A DNA stretch of 64,000 nucleotides from Geothrix sp. 21YS21S-2. Its GTDB lineage: Bacteria > Acidobacteriota > Holophagae > Holophagales > Holophagaceae. The notes under the pieces were generated by a model. It was not told where the DNA came from. It worked only from the letters and a program-made list of their open reading frames with translations, and searched no databases. Each line of letters opens with the position of its first letter. Positions within the stretch are counted from its first letter, which is position 1. Where the stretch lies: NCBI RefSeq assembly GCF_030846775.1, contig NZ_CP132910.1, positions 778,001 through 842,000 of the forward strand, read 5' to 3'. This document shows, one piece after another, positions 45,272 to 53,655 of the stretch. The position numbers were made by a program, and so were the translations under genes.

Positions 45272-46392
45272 CCAACCCCATCCACCAGGAGGAATTCAAC
45301 CTCCGCCCCATCCGCGGCATTTACCGGAGCGATCAGCCCTGGATCGTGGCGCCCGATGCGGCAACCATCCTGAACTTCGACCGCCCCATGGAGGCGATCG
45401 AAGCCCTGTGCCCGGAGAGCCTGCTGTGCACCGTCCCCCAGTTGGGCGGCCCCGGCATCCCCCTCACGATCATCAACTTGAAGGACCTGGCCCGCCTGGC
45501 GTCCCACTCTTACCTCCCCAACAAGGCCGGGTTCCTCTCTTGGATCCAGGGATTCGCCCACAGGGTTTCCCTCCATGGATCGCAGCCCCGGGCCTGGGTC
45601 CTGGAGGAGACTCCCTCTGCGCCCGGAGCCGCCACACCGGATCCCGGCGCCCTGGTGACCCTGGCCTCCGGCGGGGAGCCCCGGACCTCCTCCCTGGCAA
45701 TCGCCCAGGGGACCGAGAACGATCACGCCAGCGTCATCAAACTCGTCAGGACCTATCGGGCAGACCTCGAAGAATTTGGCTTGGTCGGATTTGAAATCCA
45801 ACCAAGACCATCGGGGCAGCACGGCGGAGGTGATGTTGAATTTGCCCTCCTGAACGAACAGCAGGCGACGCTCCTCATGACCTACATGCGGAACTCGGAG
45901 ATCGTCCGGAAATTCAAGATGCGGCTCGTCAAGGCCTTCTATGAACTCCGGAATCACGCGCAGGCCATGCGCATGCCCCAGACCCTCCCAGAAGCCCTAA
46001 GGGCGTATGCCGAGACCCTGGAGAAGAAGGAAGCCCTGGAGGTCAAGGCCCGGGACCAGGCGGCCACGATCCAAACCATGGGGCCCAAGGCCGCATTCCA
46101 TGACGCAGTTTCCATCTCGGCGAGTTCCGCGATCTCCATTTCCGAGGTGGCCCAGTTGCTGGGCTATGGGTCCATCAGATTTTTCGCGCTCCTGAAGGAT
46201 AAGGGGATCCTGCTCAGCCATGGAAGCCGCGAGAACCTGCCCTACCAGGAGTTCATCGACCGCGGGTATTTCGAGGTCAGGGAGGGGATCCGGGAAAACA
46301 GTCCGTCCGGAGAGCCAAAGACCTACCGCCATGCCCGGGTGACCGGCAAGGGCCAGGCGTGGCTCCAGGCCAAGTTCGGAAAGGCCAAGTGA
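45268..46392 (+). CDS. Rha-family antirepressor with KilAC C-terminal domain
   Basis: A 374-residue phage regulator. Residues from about 150 to 235 match the Rha domain (NDHASVIKLVRTYRADLEEFG, then MRNSEIVRKFKMRLVKAFYEL). Residues about 265-370 are a KilAC/ANT domain (ISISEVAQLLGYG...KGILLSHGSRENLPYQEF). An N-terminal 130-residue region of unknown fold precedes them. This is the second antirepressor-type gene in the operon. The start overlaps the HD gene stop by four bases. Confidence 0.88.
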   Translation: MTNPIHQEEFNLRPIRGIYRSDQPWIVAPDAATILNFDRPMEAIEALCPESLLCTVPQLGGPGIPLTIINLKDLARLASHSYLPNKAGFLSWIQGFAHRVSLHGSQPRAWVLEETPSAPGAATPDPGALVTLASGGEPRTSSLAIAQGTENDHASVIKLVRTYRADLEEFGLVGFEIQPRPSGQHGGGDVEFALLNEQQATLLMTYMRNSEIVRKFKMRLVKAFYELRNHAQAMRMPQTLPEALRAYAETLEKKEALEVKARDQAATIQTMGPKAAFHDAVSISASSAISISEVAQLLGYGSIRFFALLKDKGILLSHGSRENLPYQEFIDRGYFEVREGIRENSPSGEPKTYRHARVTGKGQAWLQAKFGKAK

Positions 46393-46622
46393 TGATCCCG
46401 ATGACCCCGAAAGAACGAGAGTCCGTCCTCTATTCCCTGACCCTCCGCTGCGTTGGCCTTTGGGAAGGCATGCCCCCCGAAGCGATGAGCCGTCTTTGGA
46501 AGGCCGATCCGGTCGCATCGGGCCTCAACCGAGTGCTCTACCTCGACGATTGCATTCGGCCGCCGCGAGACCGCTGGTTCGTCAAGATCCGGGCTCCCAG
46601 GGACAGGAAGGTGTCCGCATGA
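46392..46622 (+). CDS. Small phage protein, unknown
   Basis: A 76-residue protein starting MIPMTPKERES, helical at the start and basic at the end. It overlaps the preceding stop by one base and the following methyltransferase start by four bases. No family is recognised; its place suggests a small partner of the methyltransferase or a spacer gene. Confidence 0.6.
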   Translation: MIPMTPKERESVLYSLTLRCVGLWEGMPPEAMSRLWKADPVASGLNRVLYLDDCIRPPRDRWFVKIRAPRDRKVSA

Positions 46623-48397
46623 CCGCCACCACCGTCTCCCTCTTCTGTGGCGCCGGGGGCGAATCCCTGGGGAAGCACGCCGCTCTCCGAGAGCTCGGCC
46701 TCGAGGACGCCACCCTGATCAGCCACGCTGTGAACCACTGGGACCTGGCGGTCCAGGCCCATGGGATCAACCTCCCGAACGTCCTGGTGCACCAGGAGGA
46801 CATCACCCAGGTTTCCGCCGCCACCTATGGTCTGACCCGGATCCAGCTCCTCTGGGCCTCCCCCAGCTGCGTGCACCACAGCCGGGCCCGGGGCGGGAAG
46901 CCTCGGGAGGACCAGCAGCGCTCCCACGCCTGGGAGGTCACGGACCGGTGGCTGCGGGTCGCCCAGGTGGATGTCCTTCTCATCGAGAACGTTCCCGAAT
47001 TCGAGGAATGGGGACCCCTCAACGAAGATGGCCAGCCCATCCAGTCCCGCAAGGGCGAGGCCTTTCAGGCCTGGGTCGCCGATCTCCGGTCCCTGGGCTA
47101 TGAGGTGGACTGGCGCGTCCTGTGCGCCGCCGACTTCGGGGCCCCCACCACCCGCCGGCGGTTCTTCCTCCAGGCCGTGAAGGACGGCAAGGGGATCCAC
47201 TGGCCGGAGCCCTCCCACCGGGACCCCCGGAAGCCCGCGGGGCTCTTCGACGCTGCCCTGCCGCCCTGGCGCACCGCCGCGGAGTGCATCGACTGGAGCA
47301 TCCCCTGCCCCAGCATCTTCGACAGGAAGAAGCCCCTGGCCGAGGCCACCCTCCGCCGGATCGCCGCCGGCGTGGTCCGCTACGTCGTGGAAGCGCGGCG
47401 CCCGTTCCTGGTGAACCTCACCCACGGGGGGCGGCTGGAGGACCTGGACGAGCCCTTCAAGACCATCACCGGGGCGAACCGCGGGGAGAAGGCCCTGGTG
47501 GTCCCCTCCCTGGTGGGCGTGGGCGGCCGGGCCGGGCAGTCCGGTCCCCGGGGCGCGGACGAGCCGATGCACACCGCCACCACGAAGGCGGATACAGCCC
47601 TTGTGGCGGCCTCCATGGTGAGCCTGCGGGGAACCTCCCCGGAGCAGATCAAGGGCAGCTCCGGGAGCGTGGAGGAGCCCGTCCGGACCATCTCCGCCGG
47701 CGGGGGGCATGCGGCCGTGGTCGCCGCCTTCCTGGCCAAGCACTACACAGGGGTGGTGGGGTCCAGCGTCGAGCAGCCCATGCCCACGGTCACCGCCACG
47801 GACCACAACGCCCTGGTGGCCGCCTCCCTGGTTCAAATGTGCTACGGCGAGCGCGACGGCCAGGCGCCGAGGGCCCTGGATATTGAACAGCCCCTGGGAA
47901 CCGTGGTGGCCGGCGGCATCAAGCACGGCCTGGTCGCCGCCCACATGATGAGCATCGACCAGCAGAGCACTGGGGCCAGTGCCTCCCGCGGGGCCGACGA
48001 ACCGATCAGCACGGCCACGACCAAGGCCCGCCATGCCCTGGTGGCCGCCTTCATCTCCCACTACTACGGCCAGGGCACCACCGCCCAGGACCCGGGCCAG
48101 CCCCTGCACACCATCACCACCCTGGCCCGCCACGGCTTGGTGACCGTGGAGATCGACGGCGAGACCTACATCATCACCGACATTGGAATGCGGATGCTGG
48201 AGCCCAAGGAGCTCGCCGCGGCCATGGGGTTCCCCGAATGGTACCGGTGGGTCATGGCAGGCGGGGCCCCGCTCACAAAGCGTGACCAGGTAAAGATGAT
48301 CGGCAACGCCGTTCCGCCACCCTTGGCCAAGGCCCTCGTCCTGGCCGTGGCCGGGCCCCGCCCCGAGCTCTTCGGGCTGAAGGAGCGGATCGCATGA
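46619..48397 (+). CDS. Phage DNA cytosine-5 methyltransferase with internal repeats
   Basis: A 592-residue methyltransferase. Motif I is VSLFCGAGG (residues 6-14), motif VI ENV at 123-125, motif VIII TTRRRFFL near 177 and motif X MIGNAVPP near 560. The catalytic loop reads SPSC, giving Cys84 with Ser instead of the usual Pro before it. Between about residues 275 and 500 are seven imperfect repeats of 33-38 residues with a DEPxxTIT-type core, in the place of the target-recognition domain. No partner endonuclease gene is adjacent, so it probably protects phage DNA from host restriction or modifies host sites. Confidence 0.93.
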   Translation: MTATTVSLFCGAGGESLGKHAALRELGLEDATLISHAVNHWDLAVQAHGINLPNVLVHQEDITQVSAATYGLTRIQLLWASPSCVHHSRARGGKPREDQQRSHAWEVTDRWLRVAQVDVLLIENVPEFEEWGPLNEDGQPIQSRKGEAFQAWVADLRSLGYEVDWRVLCAADFGAPTTRRRFFLQAVKDGKGIHWPEPSHRDPRKPAGLFDAALPPWRTAAECIDWSIPCPSIFDRKKPLAEATLRRIAAGVVRYVVEARRPFLVNLTHGGRLEDLDEPFKTITGANRGEKALVVPSLVGVGGRAGQSGPRGADEPMHTATTKADTALVAASMVSLRGTSPEQIKGSSGSVEEPVRTISAGGGHAAVVAAFLAKHYTGVVGSSVEQPMPTVTATDHNALVAASLVQMCYGERDGQAPRALDIEQPLGTVVAGGIKHGLVAAHMMSIDQQSTGASASRGADEPISTATTKARHALVAAFISHYYGQGTTAQDPGQPLHTITTLARHGLVTVEIDGETYIITDIGMRMLEPKELAAAMGFPEWYRWVMAGGAPLTKRDQVKMIGNAVPPPLAKALVLAVAGPRPELFGLKERIA

Positions 48398-49035
48398 CGG
48401 CCAAGCCCTTCATCATCACCGTCCCGGCCGTGCCCCCGGGTCTGAACATCACCAAGCGGATGCACTTCCGCCTCCTGGCCGAGCTCAAGGAGCGCTGGTG
48501 GGTCCTGATCCGGAACTCCCTGGTGAGCTGCCCCATCCCGGCCCCAACGGGCCGGCGCCGGGTGGATGTGATCGTCTGGACCGCCGCCCAGGTGGAGCAG
48601 GACCAGGACAACTTCGTGGGCGGGTGCAAGGAGGTCATCACCGACAACCTCAAGCCCCCCAAGTCCGAGATCTGCACCTACCGCAAGGGGCCCCGGGCCG
48701 GGCAGAAGTTCTCGCGCCGGCGGATCGGGCTCGGCCTGATCCTGGAGGACAACAAGAAGTGGCTGGAGTGGGGCGAATTCCGCCAGATCCAGGTGCACGC
48801 TGACGGAGAGGAGCGAACCTCCATCATCCTCACGGACTGCGACGAAGGCCTGACGGCCGAGCAGCGCCGGGACGAGGTGGCGCTCTACGCCCTCCAGGCC
48901 CGCCGGTTCCTGATCCGGATCCTGGCGCCCGGCATGGTGCCCGAGGTCGAGCAGGATGCTCGCGACGAGGCCGAGACGTTCATCAATGAGCCCCTTCCCG
49001 GGGCGCTGCAAGCATACGAGGTGCGCAATGCGTGA
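48394..49035 (+). CDS. RusA-like Holliday-junction resolvase
   Basis: A 213-residue protein with RusA-like acidic residues in VEQDQDNFVGGCKEVI (near 70-85) and the LEDNKKWLEW segment (near 120). This is the spacing of the D-x-D-N and later acidic pair in RusA nucleases. It would resolve branched DNA during phage replication. The C-terminal 70 residues are extra compared with E. coli RusA (120). The stop lies within the start of the initiator gene. Confidence 0.8.
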   Translation: MTAKPFIITVPAVPPGLNITKRMHFRLLAELKERWWVLIRNSLVSCPIPAPTGRRRVDVIVWTAAQVEQDQDNFVGGCKEVITDNLKPPKSEICTYRKGPRAGQKFSRRRIGLGLILEDNKKWLEWGEFRQIQVHADGEERTSIILTDCDEGLTAEQRRDEVALYALQARRFLIRILAPGMVPEVEQDARDEAETFINEPLPGALQAYEVRNA

Positions 49036-50356
49036 CTATGGCGTGATCCTGCCCTCCTTCTGGACGGGTGACACCGGACGAAAAATCCGGGCGCTCGGGG
49101 CCCAGGCACAGTTGATCGGGGCCTACCTGCTGACCGCTCCGGGCAGCAACATGATCGGCCTTTACTATCTCCCCCTGCCCACCCTGGCGCATGAGGCCAA
49201 CACCCCGGAGGACATGGCCCTCCTCCTGCTTGAGCACCTGAACGGCCTGGGGTTCGCGGCCTACGACCGCAAGAGCGAGACGGTCTGGGTCAGGAATATG
49301 GGGTTCTACCAGGTCGGGGAGAAGATCCAGCAGAAGGACAAGCGCTGGCCAGCCATCTTGAAGGAGGCCACGAACTACAGCGGTTCTCCCCATTTCGAGG
49401 GATGGCTCTCTGTCTATGGTGCGCCGTGGAACCTGGATGAGGCATTCCTGGCTGGAGCCGTTCTCGAATCCCCTTCGAAGGGGGTTCAGAGGGCCATCCG
49501 GAAGCGGAAGCAATCCCCTCTGAAGGGGGTTCCGTCCATGGATGAGCCCGAGCAGGAAGACCCTCTGAAGGCATTCACGCCGACCGGAAACCAAGATTCG
49601 GAAAACCAGGAAGCCCCTTCGAAGGGGGTAGCCGAGGACGGAAAACCTGGATCCGAACCCCCTTCGATGCCAAGAGCAAGAGCAAGAGCAAGAGCAGAAG
49701 CAGGAGCAGGAACAAGAGCAGAAGCAGAAGCATCAACCGGCGCGTCGGAGCCCCCGGCCCCCGCCCCCAGACCAAGAGATGCCGCCGCTGCCGCCGCCCT
49801 TCCCCCCTTCCTTGAGAAGCGCTTGAAGGAGCTGGGAGTCTCCGGTCAATACCCCCAGCAGCTCCTGGAGAAGCTGGGCCGCGTCGGGCTCCAATGCGCG
49901 GTCTACAAGATCTCCACGAAGCCTGGTGGGCGGAACCCCCCGGGCCTCCTCCTGACCCACGGCTCCGAACTGGCATCCGAGGGGAAGGCGCTCCTTGAGG
50001 AAGCGGTCGCCGTGGCCGGGAAAGGGGCCCCTGGAGCGTGGACCGATCCCCGATGGGGGAAACTCCCGCCGGAACTCCGTGACGACCTGGAGGCGCAGAC
50101 AGCCTGGGCGGACTGGATCCGGGTGGAGCGACAGTGGGCCGCCGCCCGGGGCGGCGCCGGGGAGGAAGAGGCCGGCCTCACCGAGAAGGGCGCGCGCCGG
50201 ACGCTCCTGAAGATCCTCCAGGACCACCATCCGGACCCCTCGGCCCTGGGCCAGGACGTCCAGAAACGCATGGCGGCCATGCCCGCCGCCCTGCAGGCCC
50301 CCGTCGCCAAATTCATGGCACTCACCGCGGCCCTTGGCCTTGGAGGAAAAGCATGA
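49028..50356 (+). CDS. Phage replication initiator/helicase-loader-like protein
   Basis: A 442-residue protein. The N-terminal 140 residues (MRDYGVILPSFWTG...AQLIGAYLL) resemble the winged-helix part of phage replisome organisers and DnaD-like loaders. The middle (about 150-260) is low-complexity with repeated PSKGV/PLKGV words and an Arg/Ala/Glu-rich stretch encoded by purine-rich DNA. The C-terminal 160 residues are helical. Direct evidence for an initiator is modest; the case is strengthened by palindromic repeats inside the gene and by its place between RusA and Mor-like genes. Confidence 0.65.
   Translation: MRDYGVILPSFWTGDTGRKIRALGAQAQLIGAYLLTAPGSNMIGLYYLPLPTLAHEANTPEDMALLLLEHLNGLGFAAYDRKSETVWVRNMGFYQVGEKIQQKDKRWPAILKEATNYSGSPHFEGWLSVYGAPWNLDEAFLAGAVLESPSKGVQRAIRKRKQSPLKGVPSMDEPEQEDPLKAFTPTGNQDSENQEAPSKGVAEDGKPGSEPPSMPRARARARAEAGAGTRAEAEASTGASEPPAPAPRPRDAAAAAALPPFLEKRLKELGVSGQYPQQLLEKLGRVGLQCAVYKISTKPGGRNPPGLLLTHGSELASEGKALLEEAVAVAGKGAPGAWTDPRWGKLPPELRDDLEAQTAWADWIRVERQWAAARGGAGEEEAGLTEKGARRTLLKILQDHHPDPSALGQDVQKRMAAMPAALQAPVAKFMALTAALGLGGKA
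49466..49736. repeat. Palindromic iterons plus polypurine tract: candidate phage origin
   Basis: Copies based on CCCCTTCGAAGGGGG occur at 49470-49484 and 49614-49628. A variant CCCCTCTGAAGGGGG lies at 49515-49529. Degenerate copies lie at 49561-49571 and 49658-49667. Spacing is about 45 bases, and the perfect copies are true palindromes. Directly after them, 49674-49732 is almost purely purine with interspersed C on the plus strand. Iterons followed by an asymmetric tract inside the initiator gene match the layout of the lambda origin within gene O. Function is inferred. Confidence 0.55.
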
Positions 50357-50673
50357 TCGAGACCATCGCAAGGCGCCGGGAATTCAAGGCCCGGATCGTG
50401 AAGACCATGATCAGCAAGGGGATCGCGGCGGCCATGGCCGAATCCCTGGCGACCCTCTCCGTCGATAGCATCTGGGCGGAATACGGCGGGCAGCGGGTCT
50501 ACTTCCCGAAGGGCCGGAACGTCAAGGCCGACCCCGAGCAGATCTGGGAGGCCTTCACCGGGCGGAACCACCAGGAGCTGGCCACCCGGTTCGATGTGAC
50601 CGTGCGCCGGATCGAGCAGATCGTGGCCGAGCGCACCGCGGCCCTGAAGGTCCCCAAGGGAGGCCTGCCGTGA
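50353..50673 (+). CDS. Mor-family (middle operon regulator-like) transcription factor
   Basis: A 106-residue protein. The segment VDSIWAEYGGQRVYFPKG is the beta-strand core of the Mor dimerisation region, and the following NHQELATRFDVTVRRIEQIV is its helix-turn-helix. In Mu, Mor switches on middle transcription. Here it is a candidate activator of later phage genes. GGAGG precedes the ATG, which overlaps the previous stop by four bases. Confidence 0.82.
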   Translation: MIETIARRREFKARIVKTMISKGIAAAMAESLATLSVDSIWAEYGGQRVYFPKGRNVKADPEQIWEAFTGRNHQELATRFDVTVRRIEQIVAERTAALKVPKGGLP

Positions 50674-51002
50674 GCGGGAACCCCTACCCCAAGCAGAACG
50701 CCTACCGGAACCCTGCCCTCCTGGACGTCATCCGGTTCGCCCCCTGCTGTATGAACCGCGCCTGCCAGGTCAAGCAGGAGGGCCAGGTGGTCCCGTGCCA
50801 TTCGAACAGCCTCCGCCACGGCAAGGGATCCGGGCTCAAGGCCCACGACATCCCAGCTGCGCTCTGCGGGAACTGCCATGACCTGATCGACGGCCGGGCC
50901 GGGAATCTCACCCGCGCGGAGGCAGAGGCCCTGTTCTTCGAGGCGGTCTACAACACCTGGCTCTGGCTCATGAAAAGCAAGCGCTTGAGGTTGGTCCCTT
51001 GA
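50670..51002 (+). CDS. DUF1364 nuclease-like protein
   Basis: A 110-residue protein with cysteine/histidine-rich patches (CCMNRACQV, CHSN, CGNCHDLIDG) of the DUF1364 family, thought to be HNH-like nucleases encoded in lambdoid early or delayed-early operons. Zinc binding by the cysteines is likely. The GTG start overlaps the previous stop by four bases. Confidence 0.85.
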   Translation: MSGNPYPKQNAYRNPALLDVIRFAPCCMNRACQVKQEGQVVPCHSNSLRHGKGSGLKAHDIPAALCGNCHDLIDGRAGNLTRAEAEALFFEAVYNTWLWLMKSKRLRLVP

Positions 51003-51112
51003 CCCTCCCGCCTCATCCCCCCGAGCTCCGCCGGCGGGAGGTATGGCTCATGGCCACTCTCGCAGCCCTCTTCCTCATCGCCCACCTCCTCTTCAACGTC
51101 CCGAGGCCGTAA
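50999..51112 (+). CDS. Tiny membrane peptide
   Basis: A 37-residue frame from a TTG that overlaps the previous stop, ending with a hydrophobic helix (LMATLAALFLIAHLLF). An internal ATG preceded by GGCGGGAGGT-like sequence would give a 20-residue form. The stop overlaps the next ATG. Small membrane peptides are common in such phage operons; no family is recognised. Confidence 0.45.
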   Translation: MTLPPHPPELRRREVWLMATLAALFLIAHLLFNVPRP

Positions 51113-51762
51113 TGGCAAAGATCGACCCCACCAAACCCGCCCCACCCACGGTTCCCATGGTCCCGCTGGAGAACCTGCAGGCCGCGATCGCGCGGTCCAA
51201 GCAGCTCATTGCAGAGCACAAGGCGATCCGCCCGGACAACCTGGACATCCCGGCCATCACCATCTGGGCCCAGCACAAGGAGACCCTGGAGTGCGGCCTG
51301 ACGATGCTGGAGCAGCAGGAGGCCGTCCGATGGCGGGATGTCCCGGTCCCCGGGGGGCGCCCGGCCCAGCCTACCCCGGCTCCGGCGCCCGTTCCGGACC
51401 GCGCTACCCCGGCTCCGGCCCCGGTTCAGGCCCGGCCCACCCCGGCAGCTACGCCGCCGGCGCGCCGCCCGGCGATCCTCCCGCCCCTGAAGAGGGAGCG
51501 CCACACCAACCAATCACCCCGGGCCCTGGTTGAGGAGCGCGTGGCCAAGGCCTGGGTGGCATTCGCCGAGGCCCAGACGTGCCGAACCCTCGAAGAGTTC
51601 CTCAAGAAGCGCCAGCGGGTCCAGCAGCACCGCTACCTGATCCAGAAAACCTGCCGGACCTATGGTCTGGCGCTCCCCGACATGCCGGAATCCCCGGCGA
51701 ACCGCTTCCCCCTCGGCAAGCCCGGCCGGAAGCCCAAGACCCAGGAGGTCGAACATGTTTAA
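51112..51762 (+). CDS. Phage protein with proline-rich linker, unknown
   Basis: A 216-residue protein. A helical N-terminal part of about 80 residues and a C-terminal helical part (about 140-216, with a basic tail) are joined by a Pro/Ala-rich linker built from repeats of the type PAPAPV. The linker DNA is repetitive. No family is recognised. The ATG overlaps the preceding stop. Confidence 0.65.
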   Translation: MAKIDPTKPAPPTVPMVPLENLQAAIARSKQLIAEHKAIRPDNLDIPAITIWAQHKETLECGLTMLEQQEAVRWRDVPVPGGRPAQPTPAPAPVPDRATPAPAPVQARPTPAATPPARRPAILPPLKRERHTNQSPRALVEERVAKAWVAFAEAQTCRTLEEFLKKRQRVQQHRYLIQKTCRTYGLALPDMPESPANRFPLGKPGRKPKTQEVEHV

Positions 51763-52333
51763 GACCATCGCGAGGTGGTTCGGATTTTCCCGTGGGCCCG
51801 TGGAGCCCGGCCCTTGGGAGGAGCCCACCGGGCCCATCGCCCACACCGGACCAGATTCCGTCAAGGTTACGGTCACCTTCTCGGATTACGCGAAGGCACT
51901 CAAGGTAATCAACGACCGCCTTCGGGATCAGGTCCCTCTGAACCAGCGCAGGGCATCGGAGTTCGTCCGCCACACGCTCTCCGAGATGCGGGCCAACTTC
52001 GAGCGGGACGAAGCTTACAAGGACCGGGACCTCTGGTACGGCAAGGCGGTCGCAGCGGAAGACCGCCTGGTAGACCAGGGGGCCAGCCTCCAGATCGCTC
52101 TGGAGGAGAACCGGAAGCTGAAGGAGGACCTGGCCGAGATGAAGACCGGGGCCTACGTCGAAGGGATCTTGGAATCCGCCCGGGCCGGGGGGCGCCAGCT
52201 GGAGCACGTTGAAATCTCCCGACGGTTCTTCCAATGGTGGTCCATTGCCAGCATTGAGCCCGGAGCCACGTTCCCGACCTGGCACCAGATCCACAAGGTT
52301 CTGAACCCGAAGGTCGAGGTGCCCCATGCATGA
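51755..52333 (+). CDS. Phage protein, unknown (helical, coiled-coil segment)
   Basis: A 192-residue protein with a likely coiled coil around residues 60-135 (rich in Glu, Leu, Lys) and a C-terminal aromatic segment (FFQWWSIASIEPGATFPTW). AGGAGG precedes the ATG, which overlaps the previous stop. Function is not recognised. Confidence 0.65.
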   Translation: MFKTIARWFGFSRGPVEPGPWEEPTGPIAHTGPDSVKVTVTFSDYAKALKVINDRLRDQVPLNQRRASEFVRHTLSEMRANFERDEAYKDRDLWYGKAVAAEDRLVDQGASLQIALEENRKLKEDLAEMKTGAYVEGILESARAGGRQLEHVEISRRFFQWWSIASIEPGATFPTWHQIHKVLNPKVEVPHA

Positions 52334-52592
52334 GGCGCTGCAGGTATCCCAGGCCCTGCTGGATAAGCGGGATAGCGCGCGCCTGATCCTGGGCGACTCG
52401 TATCGGGAAATCATGGCCGAATACGGCGAGGTCATCACCGCCGTGTCCAAGGACCGGGGTCTCAACATCATCGCCGCCACCTACCAGATGATCGGCGAGA
52501 GCCCCGATCTGGAGTCCACGGGGATCCTCTACCTGGTCGCGGCCGCCGTGGAACTAATCGCCCCCTCTCCCTCGGAGGTGGCCAATGGCTGA
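52326..52592 (+). CDS. Small phage protein, unknown
   Basis: An 88-residue acidic protein, mostly helical, ending in a hydrophobic helix (GILYLVAAAVELI). It overlaps both neighbours by eight bases. No family is recognised. Confidence 0.6.
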   Translation: MHEALQVSQALLDKRDSARLILGDSYREIMAEYGEVITAVSKDRGLNIIAATYQMIGESPDLESTGILYLVAAAVELIAPSPSEVANG

Positions 52593-53655
52593 AAACACCA
52601 AGATCGAGTGGTGCGACCACACCGTGAACTTCTGGTGGGGCTGCACGAAGGTGAGCCCGGCCTGCCTGAACTGCTACGCCGAACGCCAGGATGCGCACTT
52701 CCACCCGCACCTGGCCCCCAGGGACCGGTTCCAGGGCGAGAAGGCCCTTTCCTCCCACTGGGGCCCGGCGGCCCCCCGCCTGGTCCGGGTGGAGGCCGCC
52801 ACCAGGGAGGCCATGAAATACGAGCGCCAGGCCGTGGCCCTTGGCCGGCGCTTCCGGGTCTTCACGAACAGCATGAGCGACTTCTTCGAGGACCGGAGGG
52901 ACCTAGACCAGGCCCGCCTGCAGGCCCTGGAGGTGATTCGCCTGACCCCCCACCTCGACTGGCTGATCCTCACGAAGCGCCCCGAGGCGATCGTGGGCCT
53001 CCTGAAGCGGGCCGAAGGGGCGACCCCCTCATCCGGGATGAGCGACTGGCTCCGGAACTGGCTGAACGGGATCCCTCCGGCCAACGTCTGGCTGGGGACC
53101 ACGGTCGAGAACCAGGAGATGGTGGAGCCGAGGATCTGGGAGCTGATCAGGACCCCGGCCGCGGTCCGGTTCCTCAGTTGTGAGCCCCTCCTCGGCCCCC
53201 TTGAGCTCCGGCTCATGGAGCAGTGGTTGGGGTTCACCCAGGCCCGTTCCCTGATCCACTGGGTCATCTGCGGGGGCGAGTCCGGCCCTGGCGCCCGGCC
53301 CATGCACCCCAACTGGGCCCGGGGCCTGCGGGACCAGTGCCAGGAAGCGGGCGTGCCCTTCCTGTTCAAGCAGTGGGGGGAATGGGGTGCTAGCGCGCAG
53401 CACATGTCCACCGGGGAGCCCGTGTTCAGGGTCTTCGAGAACGCGGACCACTGGTGGGCCAAGGGCCCGACCTGGATGTCCAAGGGCGACATCCTCCTGG
53501 ACGCAGCCGGCGAGCACCTGCGAAACAGCGGGGACCTCATGCTCTCCCGGTACCCCCCGTTCACGGCCATGCGGAAGTTGGGCAAGACCCGGGCCGGCCG
53601 CCTCCTGGATGGGGTGGAGCACAACGGCTACCCCGACCCCGCGGGGCGCCCGTGA
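52585..53655 (+). CDS. DUF5131 (phage Gp37/Gp68-like) protein with radical-SAM-like cysteines
   Basis: A 356-residue protein beginning EWCDHTVNFWWGCTKVSP. The motif CTKVSPACLNCYAE gives Cys20, Cys27 and Cys30, a CxxxxxxCxxC set typical of DUF5131 and resembling the cluster-binding loop of radical SAM enzymes. The later WVICGGESGPGARP segment is also diagnostic. Members are common in phages and have no established substrate. A covalent modification role is possible but unproven. Confidence 0.85.
   Translation: MAENTKIEWCDHTVNFWWGCTKVSPACLNCYAERQDAHFHPHLAPRDRFQGEKALSSHWGPAAPRLVRVEAATREAMKYERQAVALGRRFRVFTNSMSDFFEDRRDLDQARLQALEVIRLTPHLDWLILTKRPEAIVGLLKRAEGATPSSGMSDWLRNWLNGIPPANVWLGTTVENQEMVEPRIWELIRTPAAVRFLSCEPLLGPLELRLMEQWLGFTQARSLIHWVICGGESGPGARPMHPNWARGLRDQCQEAGVPFLFKQWGEWGASAQHMSTGEPVFRVFENADHWWAKGPTWMSKGDILLDAAGEHLRNSGDLMLSRYPPFTAMRKLGKTRAGRLLDGVEHNGYPDPAGRP

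Noticed and set aside
46619-49035. Restriction-modification system
   Set aside because: Only the methyltransferase is recognised. The next gene is RusA-like and no restriction endonuclease family is seen, so an orphan methyltransferase is the better call.
49466-49670. CRISPR-like array in the phage
   Set aside because: Repeats are short, degenerate, inside a coding frame and without cas genes; iterons explain them better.
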